Made by a program: the position numbers and the translations under genes
Shown here: positions 1-11,600 of the stretch, in pieces
How the letters are laid out: every line of letters starts with the position of its first letter
Numbering within the stretch: position 1 is the stretch's first letter
DNA from: Xestospongia bergquistia
Lineage: Eukaryota; Porifera; Demospongiae; Haplosclerida; Petrosiidae
Reading direction: 5' to 3'
Length of the DNA: 64,000 bases
Assembly: GCA_963965975.1 (NCBI GenBank)
Contig: OZ014423.1
Coordinates: forward strand, 5,544,301 to 5,608,300
Notes under the pieces: generated by a model
Database searches by the model: none
What the model was told of the DNA's origin: nothing
Seen by the model: the letters and a program-made list of their open reading frames with translations, nothing else

Positions 1-1886
1 TAGTGAATGTTTTGAATTGAAAATTCAAACTCTAATGTAGTCCCTTACTGCGTATAAATACTATTTAGATTTAATATATAGTAAACTATATCTCTATACT
101 TACTGCTTTCTACTATAATATCTCTATACTACTGTCTACTTAGCATCTCTATACTGCTGTCATATAGCATATACTATATAGAATATATCTACTCAATCAC
201 TTACAATAAAGTAATAACTTTATTGTATACACTAATGGTAGAGTGCATTAACTGTCACCAACTATCAGTTTTGAATTCTATGTTTAAACCTTATGCTTAT
301 TATTTTATAATAGTAATTTAAAAGTAATATTACATAATAAATACCAGTAAAATACATGTAGCATAACATTCTTTTTATGTCCTTATGATCTTTGCCTTTC
401 TTTTGAAATTATAGCCAAGTAGTATAGTTCAATATATTGTTTTATGGTCTAATCTTGCTTTGTTATCAATTCTGACTCCACTATTACACTATGGATATGA
501 AGTTGTCTTGTTTGACATTATTTATATCAACATTAATTCAGCACATGAATATCTTGATTGAGTATATAGTACATTGTGTTAACATAATACATATACCAAT
601 AAATTAACTACTGCATACTAGGTGATGACATCCTAGGACATCTTAGGACATTCTACTAAAACCAGATGTTCTGCATGGATCAGCCTACGTCTTTCTAGAC
701 ATCTGGCCTATGGCTCCCTGTGTCCTACATGTATTTCAAGAGATTGTATAATATTCATATCCCAGGTCATACTAGAATATCTTTTGACTTTTGGACTACA
801 TCTATATGTGTATTCTGAGTCCAAAGTCTTATGTATCCCTTATCTCAGGATATCCTAAGATATCACTTCACTGTGTCTTTACTCCAGAGAGTAGCTACAC
901 AAGCAATACTCACTCCTTTAATGAGTACACTAAAGAATCATTATGTGTCGTAGTCTGAATATTGCAAACTTAAAATATTATAATATGGCGTTACAAACAC
1001 ACTCAAGGAATATTCTAAACAACAAATTACACATTCATCTAGTACTTAATAAAACAAAAAGCAAACAATAAAATTAGACTTGTCTCTGTGCAATTGTTGG
1101 TTTATTGACAAAGAATTTAAAAGATAAAATACCTCCTCTCATTCCTTTTAACTTTATATCCATTGGATGATCATTTTTAATGTCATCAGCAATATCTGAC
1201 TTAAACATGATTGCTTAAAAATAAATACTACATAATAATTACATTTACCTGTCAAATACTTGTAGTGTAACATTTTATATCTTTACCAATAATGGTCTGT
1301 TTCTTTCTTTTGAAATTTTAACCAAAATAATATAGTTCACTATAGTTTAGTCATCACCTAATCAACTTTTGCCTTCTTATCAATTCTGACTCTACTATTA
1401 TACTATAGAAATAACTGATAATAGTTTCCTTGTTTGACATTATTTATATCAACATTAATTTGGCACATGAATGTTTTGATAGAGTATATAGTATATTGTG
1501 TTAACATACACTCATATCAGTATATTAACTTCTGTTCAGATGGCATCCTGGAACATCCTAGGATATGCAGGCTACATCCAGGGTCAACCTAATCTTTTTG
1601 GACACCTAGTCTATGGCCCCCTCTGTCCTAAATATATTTCAAGGGATCATGTGATATCCACGATATCCCAGGTCATACTAGGATATCTTTTGACTTTTTG
1701 GACTACATTCTATGTATATATATCCAAACTGTCTAATATATCCCATATCCCATGATATCCCTTCACTGCTTACTTTATAGATAGTAGCTATACATATGGC
1801 ATTACAAACACACATAATGAACATTCTAAACAACAAACTACACTTTAATGTAGTACTTAATAAAATAAACAAGTCAACAATTTAAT
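1..1886. repeat. Gene-free repeat blocks with a relic of the deaminase/ZU5/Death gene
   Basis: No intact gene is visible. Positions 1-250 match blocks at about 5860-6160, 8830-9110 and 10660-10900 (shared stretches include 'cagttttgaattctatg' and 'ctcaatcacttacaataaag'). Positions 355-440 match 1255-1345, 9220-9300 and 11760-11850. Positions 620-870 and 1540-1770 are two copies of a roughly 230-bp repeat rich in 'catcctaggatat'. Positions about 960-1180 resemble the 3' end of the neighbouring gene: 1085-1180 is a degraded match to its exon at 2350-2512, and 1010-1090 matches the tail around 1850-1900. I read this as the leftover of a further tandem copy. The predicted ORFs here fall inside repeats and look like chance. 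Confidence 0.7.
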
Positions 1887-4800
1887 TTAGTCTTGTCTCT
1901 GTGTAAGTTTTGAGGCTATTTCTCTAGCCAGATCTTGCTCTCCCACTATTGATAAAGTTACCAGAATGGTTTTCCATGTTTGTGGTGCACATTTTAATTC
2001 TATCCATTTCCTAAGCATTTCTCTACAGCAACTTTGATTTCCATCAGTTACACATTCATTGATAGCAACCAATTCATTCTCTGGTACATTTAACATATAC
2101 CCTATGGATTTCCACTTATCAGAAACCTTAAGAAATCAATTGGATAATTTATTATATATATATTAGGATTTTGTTTACCTTTGTAACTATAAATGATTCA
2201 AGCTTTGAAATTTCAGGCATTCCATAAGTTTCCATGTTATCAAACTTTTCATATTCTATTGGAAGCAATAACTATCACATTAATAACAATAGCTATGTAT
2301 TAGTATGTATCTTCATTGTGATTACAATGAATTTCATTATATTATGTACCTGTCATAATTGTTGGATTGAATTTAAAAGATTTAATACCTCCTCTCATTC
2401 CTTCTAATTTTATATCCATTGAATCATCTTTTGTAATGTCTAAGTCCACATGTAATTGAAGATGTTGTAAAGAAGAATCAAGTGCACTCTTATCCACTTC
2501 AAGTTTGTTGATCTTAACAAACAAATGAGATAATCATAGATACAGTAAATAAAACCTTTTCAAATTACTACCTCACAATGTGTAACTTGAATGAACATTT
2601 TCTTGCCATTTACTGCTTGGTCATATTGTACTTGGATAGAGTTGGTTGATTGTCCAAATTGAATTTTTTTTGGCCCAATATACTCTGTCCAGTCACTGTA
2701 ATCATCTTTAGATTTCTATCACACAAAACAAATATCATTAATGTCTATAGTGACCCAGCAACCTAATCTTACCTGTTTAAAAGGTTTTAAATCTTTAGTC
2801 ACTACTACATGGAGCTCCCATGTATTCTTTCCAATTTCCCTATAATAGATCATCCAAATATATTTGAAGTTGTTACTAAACTCAGCCTTTTGCTTCTTCA
2901 ATACAATACCAAAGATAGATGACCCATCAATATGAATAATACCACATTTAGATTGAACTGGAAAGGAGGGGTTGTTGGCTTTATCAGCAAATTCAAATCG
3001 ATAAGGAAGTGACAATTCAATGTTAGGAGAGATATAAAAGCCCAACTCTTCTCTGTCAACTCCAGGGAGAAGCTCAGCATAATGTTCAAGAAGAACCTCA
3101 AATTGCTTATCAAATTTGCATGAGGTCTGGATCTGAAAAAAGCAGCTTATTGGTTGACAATTAGTAGGAAGGATGAATGGACATGATGAAAGGAGCTGAA
3201 TATCTACCCTGGTATCTTTTGATATAGCCAATGGTGGTACGACTATTTTTATTCCATCTCTTGGCACATCGAACATCTGCTTCTGATCAGTAGCCCAGAA
3301 CATCTTTACAATGACTCCTATAAGTAAATGAAATTTGAAAAGCAATTTTAATTTATACAGATTCTATAACTCTCTGCAGTTGCTACATTATCATTAAGTA
3401 GTAGCAATAATCATTACCTGGGTCATGTAATATCACATCAATATCATCAAGTGGTCTGTTGAGATAATATAACACACATTGCAGTATTGTTAATGACTTA
3501 CCTTATTTCTTGAACCATCGTATTGTGTGAATTTTTGCTATTACCTTGATGGCTTAGTTCACCTTCTTCTACTACTCTTTCTTCTCCCTCTTCTCCTCTT
3601 ATTTCTTCTACTACTCTTCCTCCTCCTCCTCCTTTTTCATTATCCTTTTTCTTTTTTCGAGGTAGTGTCTGTACCAAACATTCTGTCAGAATTCTCTTGG
3701 ATCCTAAATACATGTTGCGATTTTTCTTTTTTGTTAGCTCTTTCTGATCTGTTTCTTCTATAAGGTCTTCTAATCTATAATGTTGTTGACCATCCTGTAG
3801 TGTATTGTTATCTGGAACATATATAACCTCCTTTATTCCAGATTGTACTATAACTTTAGCACAGTCATTACAAGGATATTTAGTGACATAGAGAGTACAG
3901 TCTTTAACTGATGGAGTTCCAATACTGAGAATAGCATCATACTCAGCATGACAAACTACATATACAAATTAAAGATTTGACTGATCTCTAAATTATTACA
4001 ACTTACTGTATGGATCTCCAGCATAATAGTCCATATCTGTTTCTTCATTAACAGCTCTGTAGTTCATTTGTTCTGGGTATCCACTGTAGCCAATTGAAAT
4101 CACCTTTTTGTCTTTTGATACTATACAAGCTCCTTGCTAGAAGTAAAGAATTAACATAGATATGATAGCATTATTATCTAACTGTGCTCTGAGGTCTTCT
4201 TCCATGTCTTCCTTATTTCTTTTTAGATAACATTGCTACAGCCATAAAAAATTGTTCCCATGTAAGATAGTCTGGCTTCTCTTGTTTTAGTTTCATTCTT
4301 TTTGACAAGCTTATGGTTGTGATCTATAACAATATAATTCAATTAATTGAGTCCTTTTGTCTTGTATTGAACCTTTTTGTCAGACCAAATGTGAACAGCA
4401 GGTTCCTTTGGTACAACATATTTACTATTTTAGAAGTAACAAAATTAAAATTTTTAAAATATAAACATACATGAGGTTAACTTCTCCATGATGTAGTAAC
4501 TCAGTGGCACCAGTAATATCTGGCATGACTTCTCTACCTGGCTTTATAAACCTGCCATATTTGACAGTAGATATACCTGCCTGTATAATAGCATGAGCAC
4601 AATCTCTGTCAGGTTTTAATGTCACATAGATAGTACATCCTTCTAGACTTGGTGTAGTCCTGTTTATGATAGCATTGACTGCTGCATGAACAACTGTTAG
4701 TATAAAATTATGATAAGAGTGAAAATTGACAAAACTAATTAATTTACCATATAACAGCTTTTTGTCATAATCATATCGAGTTTCTTTGAATGGTTTTCCT

Positions 4801-5242
4801 GATTTTCCTGTCCATGGAAATACTTTGTCATCATCATTATCATGATCTTTAATATAAGGCATAGAATTATATCCAATACCTACAACTCTTTTGTTAGAGT
4901 TAACTATACAAGCTCCCACCTGTAATAGTTTATGATCAATAAACAATTTATTATATTAACTTACTGGTGTACTGCAGTCCTTACTCCTGAGAGCAGCCAA
5001 ACAGGCAATACTCATAAAATATTGATCCCAGTCATAAATTACATCTGGATCTGGGACAATTTTCTTAATATCTTGTAGTATTCTTCGAATCTCAATTACT
5101 TTACTTCTAACTGTATCATCGTTTGGACTCAATAGTCCTCCAAGTAATCCACTTATCTCATTTTTCTTTTCATTGAGTTTAGACTGTTTATCTGAAATTT
5201 ATATAACAAAAAGTTAGATTTTTAATGATGCCAACCTGCCAT
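1887..5242 (-). pseudogene. CDADC1-like double deaminase fused to ZU5 and Death domains, with one in-frame stop
   Basis: Fourteen exons fit one frame: 5236-5242, 4965-5191, 4748-4919, 4471-4693, 4373-4424, 4183-4323, 4007-4136, 3502-3955, 3418-3455, 2773-3317, 2572-2715, 2350-2512, 2179-2255 and 1887-2126 (2613 nt, 871 codons). Two cytidine/dCMP-deaminase folds come first. The N-terminal one is degenerate (VHAAVNAI instead of HAE; PDRDC instead of PCxxC). The second keeps HAEYDAI and PCNDCAK, the zinc and catalytic residues. Vertebrate CDADC1 has the same inactive-plus-active pair. A Lys/Glu-rich linker follows, then a ZU5-like beta domain (from about DVPRDGIKIVVPPLA), a UPA-like segment and a C-terminal Death domain (WKSIGYMLN...). 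An in-frame TAA at 4213-4215 falls between the two deaminase domains, where the paralogue has Gln. It is therefore a pseudogene, a polymorphic allele, or it uses an alternative donor (GCT|gtagca) that skips the stop in frame. Architecture is well supported; activity is unknown. Confidence 0.75.
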
Positions 5243-6289
5243 TGTAGACAGCTTGGTGGCTGTTAGCAATGATTTACTATTGCTGTCTTGTTATTGGTGA
5301 TAATTCTTGACTGTAATGTTAATGTTGAAATTTTAATTCCATGCATAAATCACATTCAGGTTGGACTATTTTTTATATGATGTTAATCAAATATTGCTCA
5401 CTTTGTATATCCTTGCTTTGTTAGTTGACTATTGCTATATAACTGAGTGTATGACACACCGACAATGTAATCAATACTCACTGGAATATTGCACACCTTT
5501 AATGTCTACCTATAGGAGTTTATGACCAAAATAATAGATTCTTAACTTCTTATAGCCTTACCAATATTTACCTTGACTTGCTCTTCTCAGGTAATAGTTG
5601 ACTGAATAACTCACTGCTCACTGTTAATCTAATTTTATAATCACTCCACTCTACTTCTGCCTCGTCATCAATTATGACTGTTGTAGTACATTACATTATG
5701 AATGTAACTATACTATGAATATAACTGTTGTGTCTATATTCCTACATTATGAATAATGATAATAGTTTCCTTGTTTGCAATTGGTACTATATGTGTGTTG
5801 ATGTTTGGCACATTAATATATAATATTACTCTCCTATTGTACTGTAAATGGCAAATAATGTATCAACTACCGTACACTAATGTGCACTAATGATAGAGTA
5901 CATTTACTGTCAATAGCTGTCAGTTTTGAATTTGATGTTTATTTAGTATAGTGATTATTTTAAATTCAAATTCAAATTCTGATGTAGTCCATAACTACAT
6001 ATATTATTAGATTTAATAAATGTAGTAGACTTTATCTCTATATTACTATCTACTATATTATATAATATCTCTTTACGGCTGTCATATAGTATATATACTA
6101 TATAGAGTATATCTGCTCAATCTTTAACAATAAGTATAGGAGTTGTGTTATTATAAAGTTCAACTGTTAATATTTTTTCTTTTCATATGATTGCTTGAAC
6201 AGTACACTACATAATAATTATACTGTTATCTACTAAATAAGACCAGCTTTGGGATCAATAGTTTTGGCTCTAATAAATAAGTAGTCTTG
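5243..6289. repeat. Intergenic spacer of the deaminase array
   Basis: No gene seen. About 5490-5950 is duplicated at roughly 10320-10790 (shared text includes 'taatctaattttataatcac' and 'tatgactgttgtagta'). 5860-6160 belongs to the 5'-flank block found four times in the first 11 kb. The spacer holds the promoter of the ZU5/Death copy on its left side, but no specific element is identifiable. Confidence 0.55.
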
Positions 6290-8684
6290 TTACCAAGGTG
6301 CCTCTTTAGAGCAACCAGGTACCACCTTTCGTTTCAAAATCACTTCTTTTACTTCTTTAAATTGTCTTACCCTTTCTTCTTTCCTATAATTATTGTATAT
6401 ATGAATTTTTAATAAGTTAATGGTACTATACTTTGGGGGAAGATCAGCAGCCAGTATTCTTTGAAAGATTTGTTTAACTGTAATGTTTGCATCACTTCCT
6501 TTTGGATCCACAGTGTTGTTTATTACAGACAACATCCATTCTACTACATCTCTTACTGTTTCTTTATTAAGGTCCTTTTTCCTATAAAAGTCGTGTATTT
6601 GAATGTTGGTATATTCATAAGTACTATACTTTGGAGAGAAAGCATCTTCTAGTATTTTTTGAAAAGCTTGTTTAACCGTAATATCTGCTTTACCTGCTTG
6701 TGGATCCTCAACATCATTTATTCTAGATATCATAAATTCTAATATATCTTTTACTGTTTCTTTTTTGAGCTCCTTTTCCCTATAAAAGTCACATGTTTTA
6801 ATGTTAATATGTTTATAGGTAGTAAGTTTACTTTGGGGGGAGAGCACCTTGTAGTATTTTTTGAAAAGCTTGCTTAACCATGTCAATGTCTGTTTCACCT
6901 GCTTTATGATCCACATCAACATTTATTCCAGACATCATCAATTCTATTACACCTCCTACGGTTTTGTCCCTATAAAATTATGTGATTGAATGTTAATATG
7001 TTAAGAGGTAGTATACTTTGGGGGGAGAGCAGCTTCTAGCGTTTTATGAAGAGCTTGTTTAACTGTAATGTGTGTTTCATTTGGTATTGAGTCTATACCA
7101 ATGTCTATTCCAGACTTCATTAATTTTATTACATGTCTTACTGTGGGGTCCTTTTCTCTGCAACAATTGTGTATTTAGATGTTAATACATTTATAAGTAG
7201 TATACTTTGGGGGTAGAGCAGTAGCTAGTATTCCTCGAGAAGCTTCATATATTTTACCCTTGTCAGTATGTTGGTTGATTTCTCCTTCTTCAAAATACAC
7301 AACTTTCTTTATTCCAGTCTGTACTATTACTTTAGCACACATGTTACAAGGGTATTTAGTAACATAGAGAGTACAGCCTTTAACTGATGGAGTTCCTTTA
7401 CTGAGAATAGCATCATATTCAGCATGACACACTAGAATATGTTATGTACTTATGATTATAAAAATTGCTTACTTACTGTATGGATCTCCTGAATATTGAT
7501 CTTTTATATTTTCAACTTTTTGAAGAGCTCTGCGATCCATACTTTCTGGGTATCCACTAAAACCAACTGAAATAACCCGTTTATCTTTTTCTGATACTAC
7601 ACAGGCACCTTGCTGTTAAAGAATTATTAGTGATATGTACACATTTTAAAACTAATGATTACTAACTGTACACTCTGGGCGTCTTTCATGACTTCCTTGT
7701 TTCTGAGCAGATAGCATTGCTATTGACATAAAGAATTGCTCCCAGGTAAGGACAAGATGCTTCTCTGGTTCACTAGAGGCAATAACTCTAGCCTTTTTAA
7801 TTCTTTTTGATAATGAAATCAGAATTTTTCCCTTAACAGTATGTTCTACTGTTACCTGAGGCTCTCTTGGTGTTTCAAAATGGCTATATTATATATATGA
7901 TAAAAGTTCTATTATATCAATATATACTAAATAGTGACCTGTAGGAAACTTTTCTTAAACGAAGCAACTCTGCTGCACGCTTTATGTCTAATTCTTTGTC
8001 TCTTTCAGACTTTCTAGTGAACATTCCATATTTAACGTGAGATATCCCAGATTGTATAATAGCATGAGCGCAGTCCTCATCTAGACAATGTGTCAAGTAG
8101 ATAGTGCATCCTTCTAAGTTTGGTATAGTCCTGTTTGCAATGGCATTGACAGCTGCATGGACAACTGTTAGTATAATGATTGTTAATAGAATAATACAAT
8201 TAATAATTTATTACCATATAGATATTTTTTGTCTAAGTGATATTTTGATATAAGGTAACTTTCTGAACCTTTCCATGGAAAAAGCTGATCATTATTTTTA
8301 TCTTTTATAAATGGCATAGAATTGTATCCAATCCCTACAATAGTGTTATCAGCAGTTACAATACAAGCTCCAACCTATAGTGTTTTAAAAGACATTTTAT
8401 TTGACTGTATAATAATGAGAATATCTTACCGGAGTCCTAGGGTCTTTACTTCTGAGAGCAGCTAAACAGGCAACATTCATAAAATATTCATCCCAATCAT
8501 AAATGACTTGTCCATCAACTAGCCGCATTATCTGTTCAATTTTTGTGTACAGCTCATACATCCCTTTTCTGATTTTTTTTCCATTAATTGTGCCATCATC
8601 ATTAGAAATTATGTGCTTTAATTCATCCATTTGGTCTTCAAGTGTATTTAGCACCTTTGATGACTGATTTTGTGAAGTATCCAT
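6290..8684 (-). CDS. CDADC1-like double deaminase with a tandem-exon C-terminal repeat
   Basis: Eleven exons sum to 1893 nt (630 aa plus stop, no internal stop): 8430-8684, 8215-8374, 7939-8164, 7667-7883, 7477-7612, 7206-7431, 7017-7157, 6832-6969, 6630-6779, 6432-6581 and 6290-6383. The first deaminase domain is degenerate (VHAAVNAI, LDEDC). The second has HAEYDAI and PCNMCAK and should bind zinc and deaminate a cytosine nucleotide, by family dCMP or dCTP. The C-terminus is unlike the upstream paralogue: four exons of 141, 138, 150 and 150 nt each encode a 46-50 residue repeat (core ITVKQxFQxxLxxxLPPK), separated by introns of about 48-50 bp. Two of these introns contain in-frame stops, so they are real introns although others can be read through. 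The repeat matches no fold I know. The start ATG at 8684 opens the exon matching the paralogue's second exon. Confidence 0.8.
6432..7157 (-). repeat. Four tandemly duplicated coding exons
   Basis: Exons 6432-6581, 6630-6779, 6832-6969 and 7017-7157 are homologous, with a period of about 190 bp. Each ends in codons for PPK or SPK followed by a gtatact/gtaaact donor, and each starts after a tataG or tgcaG acceptor with codons for a KExxxxK-like start. All are symmetric in phase, so whole repeats can be gained or lost without a frameshift. Half-copies lie in the flanking exons at 7206 and 6383. Confidence 0.85.
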
Positions 8685-11600
8685 TATAGTTTTCTTGTTT
8701 GTTTTAAAGGCATAAGAGAAAAAAATTATAAATACAATAATCAATCAAAATATTGTTCACTTTCACATTGTCAGAACTTTTCCTCTTCTACTGTATTATA
8801 ACAATTTTATATTATAATGATAACATAATAAATATATTGAACAATATATAAACTACCGTACACTAATGATATTTACTGTCAACAACTGTCAGTTTTGAAT
8901 TCTACTGTTATGTTTATTTAGTATAGTGGGTGTTTTGAATTCAAATTTAAACTCTGAGGCAGTAACTACATATATTATTTGATTGATCATGATGTAGTAG
9001 ACTATATCTCTATAGTGTTGTCTACTATAATATTTATTTCTGCTGTCATATGGTATATCCTATATAAGGCATATCTATGCCATCTCTTACAATAAAGTAC
9101 AGGTTTTGTGCTATTACAAGATCAATTGTTAATGTATTCATTTTGTCATTAGCACTGCCTGATTTAAACATGATTGCTTAAAAAGTAATACTACATGTTT
9201 ATATTTACCTGTAAAATACATGTAGTATAACATTTTATATCCTTACCAAGAATGGTTTTTGCCTTTCCTTGGAAACTATAGCTAAATTGTATAGTTTATT
9301 ATAGTTTTATGATCTACTCTTACCTTGTTATCAATTCTGACTCTACTATTATGGTATGAATATAACTAATAATCTTATTTCAAACTATTTATATCTACAT
9401 TAAATCAGCACATGAATATCTTGATAGAGTATATAGTACATTGTGTTAACATATTACATATAACAATAAATTAACTACTATTCACTAGTCAATAATATCC
9501 TAGGACAACATCCTGGGATATGCCAACTACATCCAGATGTCCTGGGTCAACGTATATCTTTTTGGACACCTGGCCTAGCCCTTCTATGGTATAAGTGTAT
9601 TTCAAGAGATTATATGATATCCACATGTCCCACATTATACTATTATATCGTTTGACTTCAGGACTACATCTATGTCATCTATGTCTATGGCCTTTTCAAT
9701 TCTTTTTGGCAATGAAATCTGAATTTCTCATTTAGCAGTTTGTACCATTGTTACATAAGGCTCTTTTGGTGTTTCAAAATAGAAAAAAGGTGACCTCATT
9801 TGCAAAAAGGGATTTTTTGTTAAACATCTCACAAACAGGGTTTTTTTATATATTCAGTTGCTATGTATGTATACACATCTTTGAATTTTCACTGAATATT
9901 TACTAATTTATATCTCAGTTAAAAACTATTATTAGATAACTTGAATACAAAATTAAGTTAACATCTTTTTAAAACCAAATGAATTGCTTACATGCAAATG
10001 TTTTTATATAAATAAATGTTTTCACAGAAACATTCCCTCATGGCAAATCAGGTCACACTTTATTAATATACTTTATCAATATATGACTACTACTCACCTA
10101 TAGTAACCTTTTCCTAAGCAAAGCAACTCTACTGTATGCAAAGCAAAGCAACTCTACTTTACTATAAAAAAGCTATTGTTTATTGATAATATATGTAGAC
10201 TACTTTGTCTTATGAGTGTTTACTTAGTATAATAACTTAATATAATTGTTATCACTTTTTTTTATTAATACTTCAGACAAATCCCATTATACAATACAGG
10301 TATTATTTAGTAAATGGAATATTACTCACTTTTGTACCTAATAATAAGAGTTTATGACCAAAAAGGATTCTTAACTTCTTATAGCTTTGCCAACAATGAT
10401 AGTCTGACTTGCTGTTCTCAGATAATAGCTCGCTGCTCACTGTGAATCTAATTTTATAATCACCCCACTCTACTCTTGCGTCATCGTCAACTATGACTGT
10501 TGTAGTATATTACATTATGAATGTATATGTAACTATACTATGAATGTAACTATTGTATCTGTACTCCTACATAATGAATAATGATAATATTTACCTTGTT
10601 TGGTAGTATATGTTTGTTAATATTTTTGGATATGAATATAGATAAATGTAAAATAATATATAAACTACTGGTGCACTAATGTACACTATATAATTGTAGA
10701 GTACATTAATTTTACTGTCAACAGCTGTCAGTTTTGAATTCTATGTTTATATAGTATAGTGAATATTTTAAATTCAAAATTCAAATCCCAAGGTTGTACG
10801 ATTGCTTACTAGACTATAATATCTCTATACTGCTGACATATGGTGTATAAGTTATATCTACTCAATCACTTACAACAAAGTACAGGTGTTGTGCTATTAT
10901 AAAGATCAACTGTTAGTCTATTCATTTTGTCATCAGCAATATCTGACTTAAACAGAAAGTAATTAAACCTTATTATTTTTATATTGAGTGCTTTAAAAGA
11001 AATACTACATAATAATTATATATACCATGTACACTAAATCCCATGTGTTCTTAAAGGTGTGACCATCCAAGCAGTCTCGTGCATTCCTTAACTCCTGAAG
11101 ATAATTATAGAGGAAATAGTCCAACCAGATATGTGTTATGATTGGAATTATCATTTCACGAGTATTGCTTGTATATCTGCTCTCAGGATTAAGTATCCAG
11201 TAGGGATATTCAGGGATACAAGATACATTAGACTGCTTGGACATTAAAGCTCCCTGTGTCCTGAGTATATTTCAAGAGATCATATAATAACCATATTCCA
11301 GGACATAGTAGAATATCTTTTGACTTTTGGACTACATCTATATGTGTGTTCTAGACCAAATAGTCTTGTATATCCCATATCCCAGGATATCCTAAGATAT
11401 CACTTCACTAGGTCTCTTTACTCCAGAGAGTAGCTACACGAGCAATATACTCACTCCTTTAATGAGTACACTAAACAATCATTATGTGTCATAATTTAAA
11501 AATTGCAAACTTAAAATATTATAATATGGTGTTACAAACACACTCAATGAATATTCTAAACAACAAACTACACTTTCATCTAGTACTTAGTAAAACAAAA

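Noticed and set aside
1498..1755. 85-codon plus-strand frame
   Set aside because: Lies wholly within a repeat copy; other copies do not keep it open.
3498..3763. Leu-rich plus-strand frame
   Set aside because: Antisense of the Lys/Glu-rich linker of the deaminase-ZU5 gene.
6461..6652. Plus-strand 63-codon frame
   Set aside because: Antisense to the duplicated deaminase-gene exons.
6290..6922. Reading the 210-codon frame as one uninterrupted exon
   Set aside because: Homologous spacers at 6970-7016 and 7158-7205 contain in-frame stops and all spacers have donor and acceptor sites, so they are introns.
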